64,000 nucleotides of DNA, taken from contig BFEA01000028.1 of NCBI GenBank assembly GCA_003427395.1, positions 1,231,568-1,295,567 on the forward strand, read 5' to 3'. Positions 1-11,838 of this stretch are shown here, in pieces. Under the pieces are notes generated by a model. It was not told the origin of the DNA, ran no database searches, and worked only from the letters and a program-made list of their open reading frames with translations. The position numbers and the translations under genes are program-made. The stretch comes from Chara braunii. Lineage: Eukaryota; Streptophyta; Charophyceae; Charales; Characeae. Positions within the stretch are counted from its first letter, which is position 1; every line of letters begins with the position of its first letter.

Positions 1-75
1 ANGNGAACCCTAAACCCTAGAAAAACCCTAAGAAAACCCTAACCGGGGTTTGAGTGGTTAGGGTAGGGTATCGGT
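1..75. repeat. degenerate telomere-like CCCTAAA motifs
   Basis: The window opens with several copies of the plant-type telomeric heptamer or close variants, separated by short A-rich spacers, followed by a reverse-orientation variant (ttaggg) near 58-65. The copies are too irregular for a functional telomere. It may be an interstitial telomeric relic, or a motif common in AT-rich plant DNA. The contig starts here, so what lies to the left is unknown. Confidence 0.4.
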
Positions 76-542
76 GACCTAATCAAGAAAAGAGAATAGC
101 AACCATGGAGGGGGAGGGGAAGAGAAAAATTAATAAGCAATGAAATTTCGAGAGAAAAATAAAAATAAATAAAAAAATAATAAAAATAATTAAAAAAATA
201 ATAAAAATAATTAAAAAAATAAGACAACAAAATGTGAAGATTCGGGCACCCTGGACCCGAGCCACCCTTCCCCCTTTGCGGGCGTCCGCGCTCGGCTCAC
301 TAACGCCGCCCTTCGCTTTCTACCGCGGACCCCCCCCTACGCCCTCCGCTCACCCGGACCTCCTTTGGCCCCCTCCAGTCCGGTTCCGTCATCTCCCCAT
401 GGCGAACGGCGTGTCACAAGCCGCCGACGCGACGACGACCTCTGCACCGGGCTCCATACCCGTGCCTGCGGACTAGGGCCATCAACCCCAGGGGGATCTG
501 CACACCGTCCTCACCTCCCTCCTTGCGCCCTTACAGACGCAG
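76..542. other. AT-rich low-complexity tract and pyrimidine-rich lead-in, no gene seen
   Basis: Positions 119-232 are an A/T-only style tract with repeated aaaataat units. From 240 the composition switches abruptly to C-rich DNA that continues into the Ty3 element. Open frames here have no recognisable domain. No LTR for the downstream element could be identified. Confidence 0.4.
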
Positions 543-1345
543 ATGGCGACTCCTGCCGCTGGCCTGCAACAACTCCAGGACGCTGGTCGTTCTTCCTCTT
601 CCCACTCTCTCTCTTCCCCTGGCTCCCAGTCCGGGTCCCCCGTTCTCCGACATGGTGGCCACAGCGGAGCTTCCTCCTCCGCTGCCCCCGATCCGGCCAC
701 CCTGGTGACCGTCCACGCTCCTAGCGCGACGGCCGCCACGGGCCAGGCCTTCCCTCACCCTACGGCCACACCAACCCAGATTCCGGTCACTACGGCCACG
801 GGACCACAACCCGCTGCCGTGGTCTCAACTTTTTCGGGTGCCCTGCTTTTCCCTCCCCTTCGCACGACCTCAGCGTCATCTGGCTCCCCCCCTTATGGGA
901 TTCCCCGCGCCACTCGTGCGTCTACTTCCCCCACTCCTCCTCCTGCTACTCGATCTATGTCCGCCGTCTTGAGACCGAGCTTACCCAGATCCGGGCCGAC
1001 CTCGCCCTCTTACATCTTCAACCACCCCTACCATCACAGGTGGTCACGCCTTCGGGCGCAACCCCTTCTTCCCCTACTCTTCCATCCATGCAGGCTCACT
1101 TCCCCCGCCCTGCACCCCCTTCACCCCCATCCTATCTCCTTCCAACTCCCTCGGTTGCTGCGACCTCTTCTACCGCAGCTCCCTCGTAGCCTACTGCTGT
1201 TGCCCCCCGTGCTCCACCATGCGGCCCGGGCGTACAGTCAGTTGCGCCCCCTTCTTCAGGACCTGCGCCGACTTACTCAGCCATAGCGCAAGCCTCTACT
1301 CCTCGATCTCCTCGCCGCCAAAATGCTGGCACACCTCTCGTCCGC

Positions 1346-2634
1346 TTGACGGACATTGCCTTGTATGATGGTACCGGGATACGTGTGTCTCGGTGGCTGC
1401 AGTCTGCCACCCACACGCTCCAGCTCATGGACGTCCCACACGAGACGTGGGTGGCTCACCTCTCAACGCGCCTGCGTGGCGGTCCTTTCGACGCATGGGA
1501 GGATTTCTACACTCACTCCCTTTGTGAGGGTCGGACCCCGACCTTCATGGATTTCGGGCGTTCCTCGAGGATCACTTCGGAGCCCGACATGACGTGGTTG
1601 ACGCCTTCGAGCGTGTCATCGATACAAGCTGATCCAGCTCTGGTGGCGCTGCCGGCCTAGACCGCCTCGTCCTGGTCTTTTAGGAAGCCCGCCTCATTTG
1701 TGATATGGCGTTCCTCCCCGAGGCTGCCCTCATCAATCGTTTCTTGGCCAACCTCCCCCTTGAGTACCGCTCCGAGTTATGGCGGTATGACTTCACATCG
1801 GCCCCGTAGGCTTACGAGGCCGCCAGGGCCCATCAACGGATGTGGGCGCGTCTTCAATCCACTTCCTCCTCCCTGCCCCAGGGTACTGGTTACGCTCCCT
1901 CCTCCTCTCACAACACCTCCCAGCGTCGTTCCCCTTTCCACAGTCGTCCCCGACGTTCCGTGCAGCAGGGCCATCACTTCTCGCACCGCTTTAGCGCGCT
2001 CAATTATGGTGAGCAGGACGTTGTTGCCCCACTGTCGCCTGAGGGTGACCATAGCGACGACCTCGACCTCTGTGAGGCCGTCCACTACCACCTGGAGGAC
2101 TCTACCCTCCCTATAGTCGAGCGTCTCCAACTTGCCCTCTCGACCCTCTCTTGGGCATGCAGTTGCTCTGGTCACGCTGGCCCGTCGCCCCCCGAGGTCC
2201 CTCGACAGGACCTCCTTCAGGGCTTTGTCCCTCCTCGCAGTATCCTTTCCACTGAGGAGCGGGCGGGCATTTTGGTCCGGCGTGGGTGTTTGCGCTGCTG
2301 TCAGGACGGTCATACCTCCTCGCGGTGCCCTTACACCGCCGCCTTTACACCGCCACCCTCGACCGCTACTACGTTGAGCTCTCTCGCTAGCATCGTGCAC
2401 AGTCCCCCCCCGACGCCTCACATCCCCACGGTGCAGTGTACACCTGCGCCCTCCTCGGTAGTCGACTTCCCGGCACCTCCGTCACGGTTTGCCCCTCTCG
2501 CTACTGGAGTTGAGGTATCACAGGACCTAACAGACTGTAGTCAGCCCTCTGTCTTAGTACTGTCTGCGTCTCCGCAGACCACTGTCTCCCCTCCTACCTC
2601 TCCACGACTACCGACGCGTCGGCCATTCGCTTAG
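1346..2634 (+). pseudogene. gag: Ty3/gypsy Gag (capsid plus zinc knuckle), broken
   Basis: This is a structural polyprotein relic. The first part (about 1346-1590) reads as a capsid-like segment with conserved Trp residues (SRWLQ, ETWVAHL, FDAWEDF) in one frame. The continuation from about 1690 lies in another frame, has a TAG at 1807-1809, and resumes at 1840. A zinc knuckle is visible at 2287-2328 with Cys-x2-Cys-x4-His-x4-Cys spacing, the nucleic-acid-binding module of retroelement Gag. A Ser/Pro-rich tail runs to the stop near 2634. The frameshift and the stop make it non-functional. Assignment rests on the zinc knuckle and on the protease and RT downstream. Confidence 0.75.
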
Positions 2635-2769
2635 CCCGTTGCAGCGAGCAGCTTGCGACTCGCGAGGACGTTGTGTCGTCCTTTCTGAACTTGAGCCTGC
2701 TCCAGGCTCGTTAGGAGCGACTCACCCTCCATGTCGCTGCACTGTGTTGCCTTCTCGCCATCCTCTCTG

Positions 2770-3330
2770 ACCTTGATCGCACCCTGTCGATCATTCCAGT
2801 ACGACTGGGGACCTGCATGAAGGTCTACTCAGCGTTGTGGGATTCCGGTTCTCGGGAGTCAGGGGGACTTCATTCACCCACGTGTGGTGAAAAAAAAACG
2901 TTTACCCACAACAGGGTCTCATACTCCCATCTCCGTTACCCTAGGAGATGACAAGACTCAACGCTTCTTAGATCAGACGGTTACTGACCTCCCTTTCTTC
3001 CTCACTCTCGAACCGACTGATCGTCCCCCAGCATCTCGTCGCCACCGCTCCTCTGCACAATTCAATGTGATGGCGACAAGGTACGATTTCATTCTCGGTA
3101 CTTCGTGACCTCGTCGGTTCCGAAGCACTGAGGCCGATTGGGCGACCAACACTCTCGTTCTCAGAACGAAGTATGGACAGACGTATCGCATGCCTTTTAT
3201 AGGTATCACTGCTACACCATGCCCTGATCCTCCTCCCCCGGAGCCTGCCGTGCCCACAGCATCTCCTACTATCATCGTCACCTCGCCTCGGTAGTTCGCC
3301 CACTTCATCCGATAGGACGATGTCACCTTC
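2770..3330 (+). pseudogene. Ty3/gypsy aspartic protease, broken
   Basis: A retropepsin-like active-site motif Asp-Ser-Gly-Ser is encoded at 2841-2852, preceded by hydrophobic residues as expected. A frame change follows almost at once. The frame 2884-3108 then carries the typical continuation (hydrophobic strands, TVTDLPFFLTL) and ends with YDFILGTS, which corresponds to the conserved D-x-ILG segment near the end of retropepsin domains. A TGA at 3107-3109 closes it. The enzyme would process Gag-Pol. As it stands it is inactive because of at least one frameshift and one stop. Confidence 0.7.
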
Positions 3331-3336
3331 TTTACG

Positions 3337-4925
3337 GTGAACGTTACGGATCTCTTGCACTATGATCCACCCTGTCCAGACGCCGAGCTCATCTCTCTGG
3401 AGCCAGATCCTCCTATTTCCATGACTTCCATCTCTACTACTACCCGCCCTCCGCCGTTCGTCGAGTCCACTCCGTCACCACGCGTTGACGCTGACGCTGA
3501 GGAACTCGCACGCTACACGGCCGACCTGGAGGCCGCAGTTCGTGACCTCATTCGGGAGTACCACGACGTTTTTCCATCGTCGTTCTCATACGCCAACATA
3601 CCACCGATGTGCGACGTCGAGCATTCAATCCAGCTTTTGCCTGACTATCGTGTTCACCACCAGGCACCCTACAGACTCTCGATCCCCGAGGCCACCGAAG
3701 TCAAGCGTCAGCTTGAGGAACTCCTTAGATTGGGTTTCATTAAACCCGACAACTCCCTGTGGGGTGCACCCATCCTCTTTGCTTGCAAAGCGGATGAAAC
3801 TCTCCGTCTCTTTATCGATTATCGCGGGCTCAACCGCTACACGGTTAAGAACAACTACCCAATGCCTCGTTCTGACGAGTTGTTCGACCTCCTAGCGGGC
3901 AACCGACTTTTTACGAAGATTGATCTTGGTAGCGGTTACCATCAGATCCGCGTCGTTGTAGCAGACCAACCGAAGACAGCGTTCCGATCACGCTTCGGGC
4001 ACTATGAGTTTACGGTGATGCCATTCGGCCTCACCAACGCACCCGCTACCTTCTAGAGGGCGATGGACGACATATTCAGGGACATCCTCTTACAGTACGT
4101 TCTCGTCTACCTCGACGATATCCTGATCTACAGTCGTACACTTGAGGAGCATCTCAGACACCTCCACAACGTCATTGACCGCTTGCGCAGACATGGCTTC
4201 TACGCCAAGCTGAGCAAATGCCGCTTTGCCCAACACAAAGTGGATTTCTTAGGACATTACGTGTCTGACCAGGCTCTCCACATGGACGACGCGAAGATCA
4301 CTGCTATTGCGGAGTGGCCCGCCCCCACATCCACCAAGCAGCTTTGCAGCTTCCTAGGCCTCACTAGCTACTATAGTAATTTCATCCAGAGATACGATAG
4401 GTATTCCTACGTCCTTACCTCCACCTTCCTCCAGAATAACCCGCCATGGGCTTGGACACCCCTCCACGAGAACGCCTTCCGATCCCTCAAGAAGGTTGTG
4501 ACATGTGCACCGGTTCTTCACCTACCCGATTTTGATCGCCCTTTTATCCTTACCACCGATGCGTCAGACTTTGCTATAGGAGCAGTGCTTTCTCAGATTT
4601 CCCCCTCCTCTCTTGATTCCTCTCATCCTCGCATCCCTCGCTTCCCACCCCCTACCACTACCACTACTTTCTGCCTGACGACTACTCGTCCAGCTACTGA
4701 CGAGCCTTCTATTGACTATTCTTCAACGATCGCTCAGATGATTGTCCGATAGCCTTCTACTCCCGTCAGCTTCTGCCCGCCGAGATAAACTACACCGCTG
4801 ATGAGCGTGAGGTTCTCGCAGTAGTTTACCGAGGGCCAAAAAGTTGGGGTCCCTGTTAACCGCTTGTGGCCGCTCGGCACTAGCGTCACTACCTGCACGG
4901 GGCACCATTCACGGTACGCACGGAC
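3337..4925 (+). pseudogene. pol: Ty3/gypsy reverse transcriptase and RNase H, broken
   Basis: RT motifs occur in order: [11 protein letters not shown], the primer-grip region ending [34 protein letters not shown], then a TAG at 4054-4056, then the catalytic YLDD box at 4108-4119 and the connection region with FLGLTSYYSNFI. RNase H begins with a TTDASDFAIGAVLSQ motif near 4555 and continues, after a stop at 4750-4752, through an EREVLAVVY motif near 4800-4830 and an FTVRTDKSVV segment near 4910. The element belongs to Ty3/gypsy. Integrase is absent because the homology ends at about 4950. The UAG and later stops make it a pseudogene. Confidence 0.9.
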
Positions 4926-5009
4926 AAGTCTGTTGTCCAGCGCCCGTGGCAACAACATATGTAGCGGTTGAGAACACTCTGGCGATTCTTGGGAATGCTA
5001 GCACTGTTG

Positions 5010-7816
5010 AACCGTTCGACATTGGCGGTCAAGATCCGTGTAAGCATTGTGGTGCTAAATTGTAGCATCACGAAAGAAAATGGACAAAAATGTGTTGTCG
5101 AAAAGGTACAAAGCGTTGTCCTCTATGAGAATGACCCTGCGAAGGCTCCCTGGAGCATAAGATTCTTTCCCTTTGGACGTCTCAAAGTTCCGACGGTCGA
5201 TTCCTTCGAAATAATGCGAGGATAATTAATAATAGTTTATCTCTCGCATCCTCGCGGTTGATGCAACCGAGTGATGGTGTCTTAGGATTCCAGGGCCGAC
5301 TTAGGGTTCAAGGTCCAATCTTTCATCGTGTCGGTGCATTGGTTGTGGGGGAAGGGGAACGCCCTCAGTTTGCGCAACTATACTTGCACGATCCTCAACG
5401 TTTGGACGATGCGATTGATCAAAGGGTAGATTTCCTTAACTTATCTGCACATATACCCGATGCCGAACTTGATCGAGCGAAACGCATATTGAGAAGGTTT
5501 CACGAATTGCTACAACGATGTAACAATTACGTGAAGGACTTTATGACGGTTGCCGACCTTCCGCCGNAAGCGTTGAATGGGAGGAAGTTNGTCATAAATC
5601 CAGATGTCATGCCTGATGGGGAACATGCAAGGCGTTATAACAGTCCTATGGGTTTACATGAGGTGTGTTCTGATGGCNGATGAACTCCTTCCTCGTGAGC
5701 TTGAAATTCGTTTGCGTGCTCCTCTTCCGGGTGAGCGGCAGACGGTGTGATTCTGGAATGTTCTCGAGCGCACGACTGCTTAAGGTTTGTTTTCATTTTT
5801 CCGGAGGGAATTGATAGTTGGTCTGTCCGACGTGCCTCGGAAGTTGGATGACCGTCAGAACTTAGTGCCAAGGAGTACTATGCATTGGTGAAAGGTCTTG
5901 CTTCCTTTATGCAGCAGGTCTCTTCCACGAGTTTTGTTGTATGGCGTACACTAAAGTTGAATCCCTCCGCTCAAAATGAGTGAGATTCCATCAGAAAGAA
6001 TTGCGCTCGGAGTATTATCAGGATTTAAGAGACATCGTGCAACAAAATCAACGTGATGAGGGTGTTGGGACAAAAGTGGTTTTACCGTCAACGTTCACTG
6101 GGGGCCCCCGATATATGAATGAAAGATATCACGACAGCATGACAATTGTGAGGCGATTCGGAAAACCGGATATTTTCATCACTATGACGTGCAACACTAA
6201 CTGGTCGGAGATCAAACAAGCCCTGTTGTCAGGTCGGTGTCCTAACAACGGGCCGAATCTTCTGGCGCAAGTATTCAAAGGTTATCTTGCACAGTTGATT
6301 GATAAGATAAGAAAACAAACGAATCTTTGGTAGGGTGAGTGCAATGTTGTATGTAGTGGAGTTTCAAAAAAAGGGTCTACCACATACACATATATTGGTT
6401 ATCCTGCATCCGAATGATAAAATTCGGGATGAGGATGTTGTTGACAATGTGGTGTGTGCCAAGATTTCTCCAGAAGAGGAATTGAGAGAAAGGGTAACCA
6501 AGTTCATGTTGCACGGGATTTGTGGTGCGGAGAAACGCGACGCTTCGTATATGGAGGATGGGGAATGCACAAAAGGGTTTTCGAAAGACTGCATTTCAAC
6601 AACAACATTCAAAGACGAACAAACATACCCTTTGTATAAGAGAAGGAAACCAAGTGACGTTGGTTTTACGATTGTTCAAAATGGAGTCGTTTACAACAAT
6701 CGGCGTGTAGTCCCCTATAACCCGTACTTGCTAATGAGGTTTAATTGCCACTTAAATGTTGAATATTGTGTTAACATCAAGGCGTGCAAGTACGTGTATA
6801 AGCACGTGTACAAAGGGTGTGATCGTGCTATGGTTTGCGAGCAAGATAATAATGCGCCCATCGACGAGGTCAACTTGTATCAAGATATGTGTGTTGTAGG
6901 TGCATGTGAAGCATGTTGTCGTCTATTTGAGTTCGACGTTGCGGAACAATGACCCGCGGTCCAAAGATTGCTCGTGCATCTCGAAAACATGCAAAAAGTG
7001 CAATTTGAACCTGACACTAAGCACGACATTGTTTCGCAAGGGCCCCCGAAAACGAAATTGACGGCATAGATGAAAGACAACTCTTTGAATGAGCATGTTC
7101 CTAAAGAGGAACTTCCTCTATACGCAGAGATCGTTAATACTCATGTGTGGGATAACAAAAATAAGAAGTGGAACCGAAGAAAGCGCGATCTTCACGGTGG
7201 TCCCTTTGAAAAGATATCTCGGTTGCATCACGTAAGGATTACGAAAGGCGAACGATTCTATATGCGCGTGTTACCAAACCATGAACATTCTCGTGGAGTG
7301 CGTTTTTTTGTCGAAATTCGTACGGTGGACGGAGTCGAATACGATTCTTTTCGATCCGTGTGTCTTCAATTAGACCTTTTGCAAACAGACGATGCATTCG
7401 ATCAATACATCGACACAGCCGTGGCGCATTACGTGCCTGAAGAAATTCGTAAAATATTCGCTATGCTTCTTGCGTTTGGTCCAGTGAACGATCCGGTCCG
7501 TTTTTTTTAACGACATTGGGATAAGATGTGTGATGATTTTCAGTACCGCCACGACTGTGAAATTATTCCCCCGAACATTTTGCAATCGTTAGTGTTATTC
7601 CATCTTGATCGTATTCTGCAAGAGTCTGAAAAAAACATCCGTCAGTTCTGCCTTCATCATCCGACACCCGACGGGTCCCCGATTGTTGAGAACATAACCA
7701 GACATTACGAGAGCAGAACGGTATCCTCGATTCGAAATGACGAGTTGTCGTATGATCTGATTGAAATGCAACGCAGATATGACTCTAATTTTAGACGCCT
7801 TCGTCCACCTCAATGA
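5010..7816 (+). pseudogene. Helitron Rep (HUH endonuclease) domain with zinc finger, broken
   Basis: This would be the rolling-circle replication initiator. A CKHCGAKL...CC zinc-finger motif characteristic of Helitron N-termini lies at about 5034-5095. It is followed by a RVQGPIFHRVGAL...PQFAQLYLHD segment (5300-5400), which matches the conserved region ahead of the Rep domain. The Helitron_like_N segment is at 5980-6333. The HUH motif reads GLPHTHIL, with the histidines at 6383-6391. The tyrosine-containing KYVYKHVYKG motif is at 6788-6817. The region 7070-7510 holds the typical linker to the helicase. Stops at 5063, 5223, 6950, 7508 and 7814 and the frameshift near 5690-6333 abolish expression. 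Confidence 0.85.
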
Positions 7817-7819
7817 GTG

Positions 7820-9175
7820 TTGGTGGAAAGAGTCGTTCAGGCTGTGCAAGAGAAAAGACCGTTGCGTGCTTTTGTCGATGCACCTGCTAGAACACGAAAG
7901 ACTTTTTGAATTGAAACAATTTTGGTGGGCATAAGGTCTCGTTCTGCCATTGCACTGGCCGTCGCGTCCAGTGGGATAGCGACGACTCTTTTGACGGGGG
8001 ATCGAACGTTTCACTCACGATTTCATGCACCTTTGAAACCTGATAACACATGTTCCTTCGTGATTTCGAAAAAAAGTGATCTTGCGAAGCTTATCCGTCG
8101 TGCCGACTTGATTGTTTGGGAAGAAGCTCCAATGAGTAACAAGTTTCACTTGGAAGCTCTTGACATTACACTTCGGGACCTCTATAACAACGACGAGCCG
8201 TTTGGTGGGAAAGTTCTACTTCTTGCTGGGGATTTTAGACAGGTTTTACCCGTTGTGAAACACGGATCACGCTCGCAATAAATTGATGCGTCTATGAAAA
8301 TGTCTCCTTTATAGAAACTTTTTGAGGTTCATCAACTGACCGAAAATATGCGAATCTTAAGTTTGGGGAACGATGAAATGACACGAATGTATGACCACTT
8401 TCTTATGCGAATTGGGAATGGTGACCATCCTCGTGTTGTTCCTAATGAACCTGCTACGGTCAGATTGCCACATGAGATTTCTACGGGTAAACCAATTGAT
8501 GAGTTGATTTTATGGACGTTTGATGATGTGTCAAACCATGTGGGGGATGCCGATTATTTCTTGCCTCGATTAATTCTATGCCCTACTAATGACGATTCCG
8601 GTTCTGTTAACATCCGTGTTCTTGACGACTTTCCTGGGGAGGTGCGTGACCTTTTTAGTGTTGATTATTCTGATTCGGATGATATCGGACTCAGTATTGA
8701 GCGGAAGTTTTTAAACTCTCTCGACGAATCTGTCCTTCCACCTCACAAGTTGCGCTTAAAAATTGGTGCACAAGTGTTGCTTTTGCGAAATTTGTCACCG
8801 AAGCAAGAACTTTGCAACGGTACAAGGTTGATTCTGAAGAAGATCGTTAATGATGATTTGTTGGAAGTGACAATAATGCACACGGGTAAGACAACACTGA
8901 TCCCCAAGATTGATTTGACAAGCGATGGTGAGATCACGGGGTTCAAATGGTTTAGGAGGCAATTTTCAGTCCGTCTTGTTTTTGCTGTAACGATTAACGA
9001 TTCGCAAGGACAAACCGTATCGCGTGCAGGGGTTTGGCTACGCAAACCGGTTTTTACGTATGACCAACTGTACGTTGCTTTGTCGCGTGTTGGCCATCCC
9101 AACAACATCCGTGTTGCGTTGCCTGATAATAATTTTTTCACGAAGAATATTGTATGTCATGAACTTTTGGGATGA
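7820..9175 (+). pseudogene. Helitron PIF1-like helicase domain, broken, degenerate Walker A
   Basis: This domain would be the DNA helicase that unwinds donor DNA. The Walker A region (7871-7906) reads FVDAPARTRKTF followed by a TGA, so the glycines of the usual GTGKT loop are replaced. Downstream are the conserved LAVASSGIATTLL (about 7950), a Walker B-like IVWEEAPM (8113-8136), LLLAGDFRQVLPVV (about 8217-8260) and, after stops at 8279 and 8312, the long C-terminal part (8348-9175). That part includes LKIGAQVLLLRN, the INDSQGQT motif, and YVALSRV, the C-terminal signature of PIF1 helicases. The family is certain and the enzyme inactive. Confidence 0.9.
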
Positions 9176-9392
9176 GTCCTTCTTTTTTTTTTCATCGAGT
9201 CTTCGCATCCCAAATAATTCTGTCATATTCTTTCTTTGCAGGCGACTCCTGAATGCCGCATAAGTATGGCACTCGTGCTAGGAGGAAAGCAATGACAACG
9301 AGCAGTCCCACTCAATACGATATGAATGTTACATAAAAACTGGAGCCGAACATTCGGAGAGGTCCAAGAAAAGTGGAGATGATGAAAGATCG

Positions 9393-10940
9393 GTGAATCT
9401 TGGAAGTGAACATCCTCGGGACGATCATCCTGTTGTTGGTGAGGTTGAACGTGGATGTTCACAAGGGAATACCCTTGATGATGGTGAGAGGATGATTGTG
9501 GAGGGGGATGGTGATGATTGTCGTGCTGATGGGGATGGTTCATGTAGAGGTCAGTCGGGCCGGCCTGTTAACCTTACATTTCCTTATGACGAGGATGATG
9601 CCGTTACAGGTAATTCAAAAGAAGACTGTTGATTTTACATTCACGAGAAGAAAGAGACGTGGTGCGAAAACTTCTGTTTTGACTTCGCCCGAAATGCTCG
9701 AGCCTACCTTGGCAGATAATCAGGTAGGACGGCAACCTGTTGTTGATGAAACGGGAACTCGGATTGTAAGCGGTCTAAATGCGCTCCCTGATGATGCACT
9801 TTTATCTCTCCATTTTGTGCACCGCTTGCTGGACGTGCACGTGTTCATGATTTGTCTTCGCAATCTCAACGCAGTAGACGCGAAAGACATGTTTGTGTCA
9901 CATCGCAACCATAAAATCCTCCGGGGGTTATTGTGGTGCCCGATGATAACGATGCACCCACAATTCGCACTCCGTATCCGCGCTGACCTTGCTAGATGGT
10001 TTGGCGATGCGAAGAAGGTTGGCATCCAAAATGTCTTGATTGAGATGCTTTTTGAAATGTTTGTTAAAAGTGCCACAATCGTGAAAGATGAACGAATATG
10101 GGAAAACTTCCCGGAGTGGAAAAGAAACAAACTCACTAATATGCGGTTGGAACGACGATTCCCTCTTCCTTCAGACCCGTTAAATGTTTCAGATTTGGAG
10201 GCTTCTTCCATGTTGCAATCACTTTTGAACGATGAGTTCATCGCTCTGTCTAATGAGGAGATTACGAGGATGATATTTGATTTGCCGCATTGTCAGACAG
10301 AAGGGACCATTCCCCAAGCCTTTCATAAACATGCACAGATACATTAGCTTCTCAAAAAGATTCCTCCTGTGGTTGCTTCTTCGACTCCTCATTCCGCTCC
10401 TGTCCGTAGACTTCCCCTTTAAGCAGCATCTCCTCGAAATTTTCAACGTCTTGTGGATTATGCTTCACCCTCCAATATGTCAACGCCGATTGTCACTACT
10501 TTTGTTGTTGTTTCTACTCTGCTGGCCGCAACGACTACTCCGTCTCCTGTCAGTTGTGTTGTGCCCACTCATACGCCATCAAGAGACTATCTGCATGTCC
10601 ATACAAGACCATTGAAACAACCAAGTTCTTCTAATTTTAACATTACCATGTACGACTCTGTTGAATCTATTGGTCCGAAAAAGACACTTGCACACCTGTC
10701 CTATCTTGACAGTTCTCACAGGGTGCAAGATATTGTGGAAGCAGCAGCGGAATTGAATACGAGTATGAACACTTGAAAATGTGTGGATGCTGCAATTCAT
10801 CTCGATTACAATCGGCAAAGACAAGCTCGATTCAGAATTTTCGAGGAGTATCGTCGCAAAGTGTTGCAACAAGTTTCTGTTCGTGAGGTGTTGCAAGACT
10901 ATCGTTCCAGTGAAGGAAGTTGATTGGTCTTATAAGAGAG
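9393..10940 (+). pseudogene. unrecognised coding track downstream of the Helitron helicase
   Basis: A continuous coding-like track follows the helicase on the same strand. A frame at 9393-9632 (acidic, DGDD-rich) leads into 9496-10347, which contains a segment of ordinary globular composition (about 9770-10300, with RNLNAVDAKDMF and ERIWENFPEWKRNKL). A further frame (10453-10776, then past a stop to about 10930) encodes SLRV-type helical sequence. Frame changes occur near 10345 and a stop at 10774. I do not recognise the family. It may be an extra Helitron-encoded protein or a captured host fragment. Its base composition resembles the Rep-helicase region. Confidence 0.35.
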
Positions 10941-11073
10941 ATAGGAAGACAAAGATGTTGATTGGGCGGTTGTCCAGGCGTTGCCTTAATGACAAATTCT
11001 TAGATGGTCGTCTTCGGTTTCAGTTATGTAATTGCCCCTACAAGAGAGATGGGAAGGGAAAGACAAACAAATA

Positions 11074-11076
<3 letters not shown>

Positions 11077-11129
<53 letters not shown>

Positions 11130-11410
11130 NNNNNNNNNNNNNNNNNNNNNNNNNNNNNNNNNNNNNNNNNNNNNNNNNNNNNNNNNNNNNNNNNNNNNNN
11201 NNNNNNNNNNNNNNNNNNNNNNNNNNNNNNNNNNNNNNNNNNNNNNNNNNNNNNNNNNNNNNNNNNNNNNNNNNNNNNNNNNNNNNNNNNNNNNNNNNNN
11301 NNNNNNNNNNNNNNNNNNNNNNNNNNNNNNNNNNNNNNNNNNNNNNNNNNNNNNNNNNNNNNNNNNNNNNNNNNNNNNNNNNNNNNNNNNNNNNNNNNNN
11401 NNNNNNNNNN
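11077..11410. repeat. (GA)n microsatellite running into an assembly gap
   Basis: A pure GA run occupies 11077-11129 and is followed by 281 Ns (11130-11410). On the far side the sequence starts with tctctc. The reading frames that span the gap are artefacts. Confidence 0.95.
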
Positions 11411-11838
11411 TCTCTCATCGTCCTTTCTCTTACAATTTTTTTTTTTTTTGTTATTTTTTTTATTCGTGAATTAAAGTTGGACTTCGTAGCCAATTACTCT
11501 TATTTCTGCGGGCGTGGCCTGCACCGCGGGCACTTAGCTAGTTATTATTATTGTCAAACAATCGATCCGGATAACCACGTATCTTTTTTTTGTTTTTTGG
11601 TTTTTTGTTTTTTTTTGTTTTACTAAACAGGGGCCCAGTGCCCAAGACTCATATTATCATATGGAATACAACACAGACACACGCCTTTTCCCATTATGGT
11701 TGGAAAAGCCTTCACCACTGCTCCCATAGAGACAGCTTCCCTATACAACAAGATGAAGATTGAGATTAAGGGTTGAGCGTTGATTGCTTCCCCAAGAAGG
11801 AGGAAGGATTAACCCAGACCCGTAGACAATCGAATTCT
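11411..11838. other. T-rich intergenic sequence, no gene seen
   Basis: The stretch includes poly-T-rich segments (11439-11462, 11584-11622) and no supported gene. Positions 11773-11817 carry a short motif (ttgattgcttcccc...gaaggattaa) that recurs in diverged form near 13424, 13566 and 37644. This suggests a dispersed repeat family surrounding the large LTR element. Confidence 0.4.

Larger units (their letters stand above)
543..4955 (+). mobile_element. decayed Ty3/gypsy retrotransposon, 3' truncated
   Basis: Domain order on the plus strand is Gag capsid-like region, CCHC zinc knuckle, aspartic protease, reverse transcriptase and RNase H, which is the order of Ty3/gypsy elements. Every domain is broken by stops or frameshifts. 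Integrase should follow RNase H, but the sequence changes to Helitron coding at about 4950-5010, so the 3' part is missing or displaced. Neither LTR is visible in the window. Strong C-richness in the wobble position separates this block from the AT-richer Helitron next to it. Confidence 0.85.
4956..9175 (+). mobile_element. Helitron, Rep-helicase coding region, decayed
   Basis: The segment encodes the hallmark Helitron fusion: an N-terminal CxxC zinc finger, a HUH-type Rep domain and a PIF1-family 5'-3' helicase. Most of it lies in a single frame (phase of position 5258), interrupted by roughly ten stop codons and one frameshifted stretch (about 5690-6333). The 5' TC terminus and the 3' hairpin with CTRR end were not found, so element boundaries are uncertain. 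The insertion appears to lie within or against the Ty3 element, whose RNase H stops just upstream. Confidence 0.85.

Noticed and set aside
1-75. True chromosome end
   Set aside because: The telomere-like motifs are irregular and only a few copies long.
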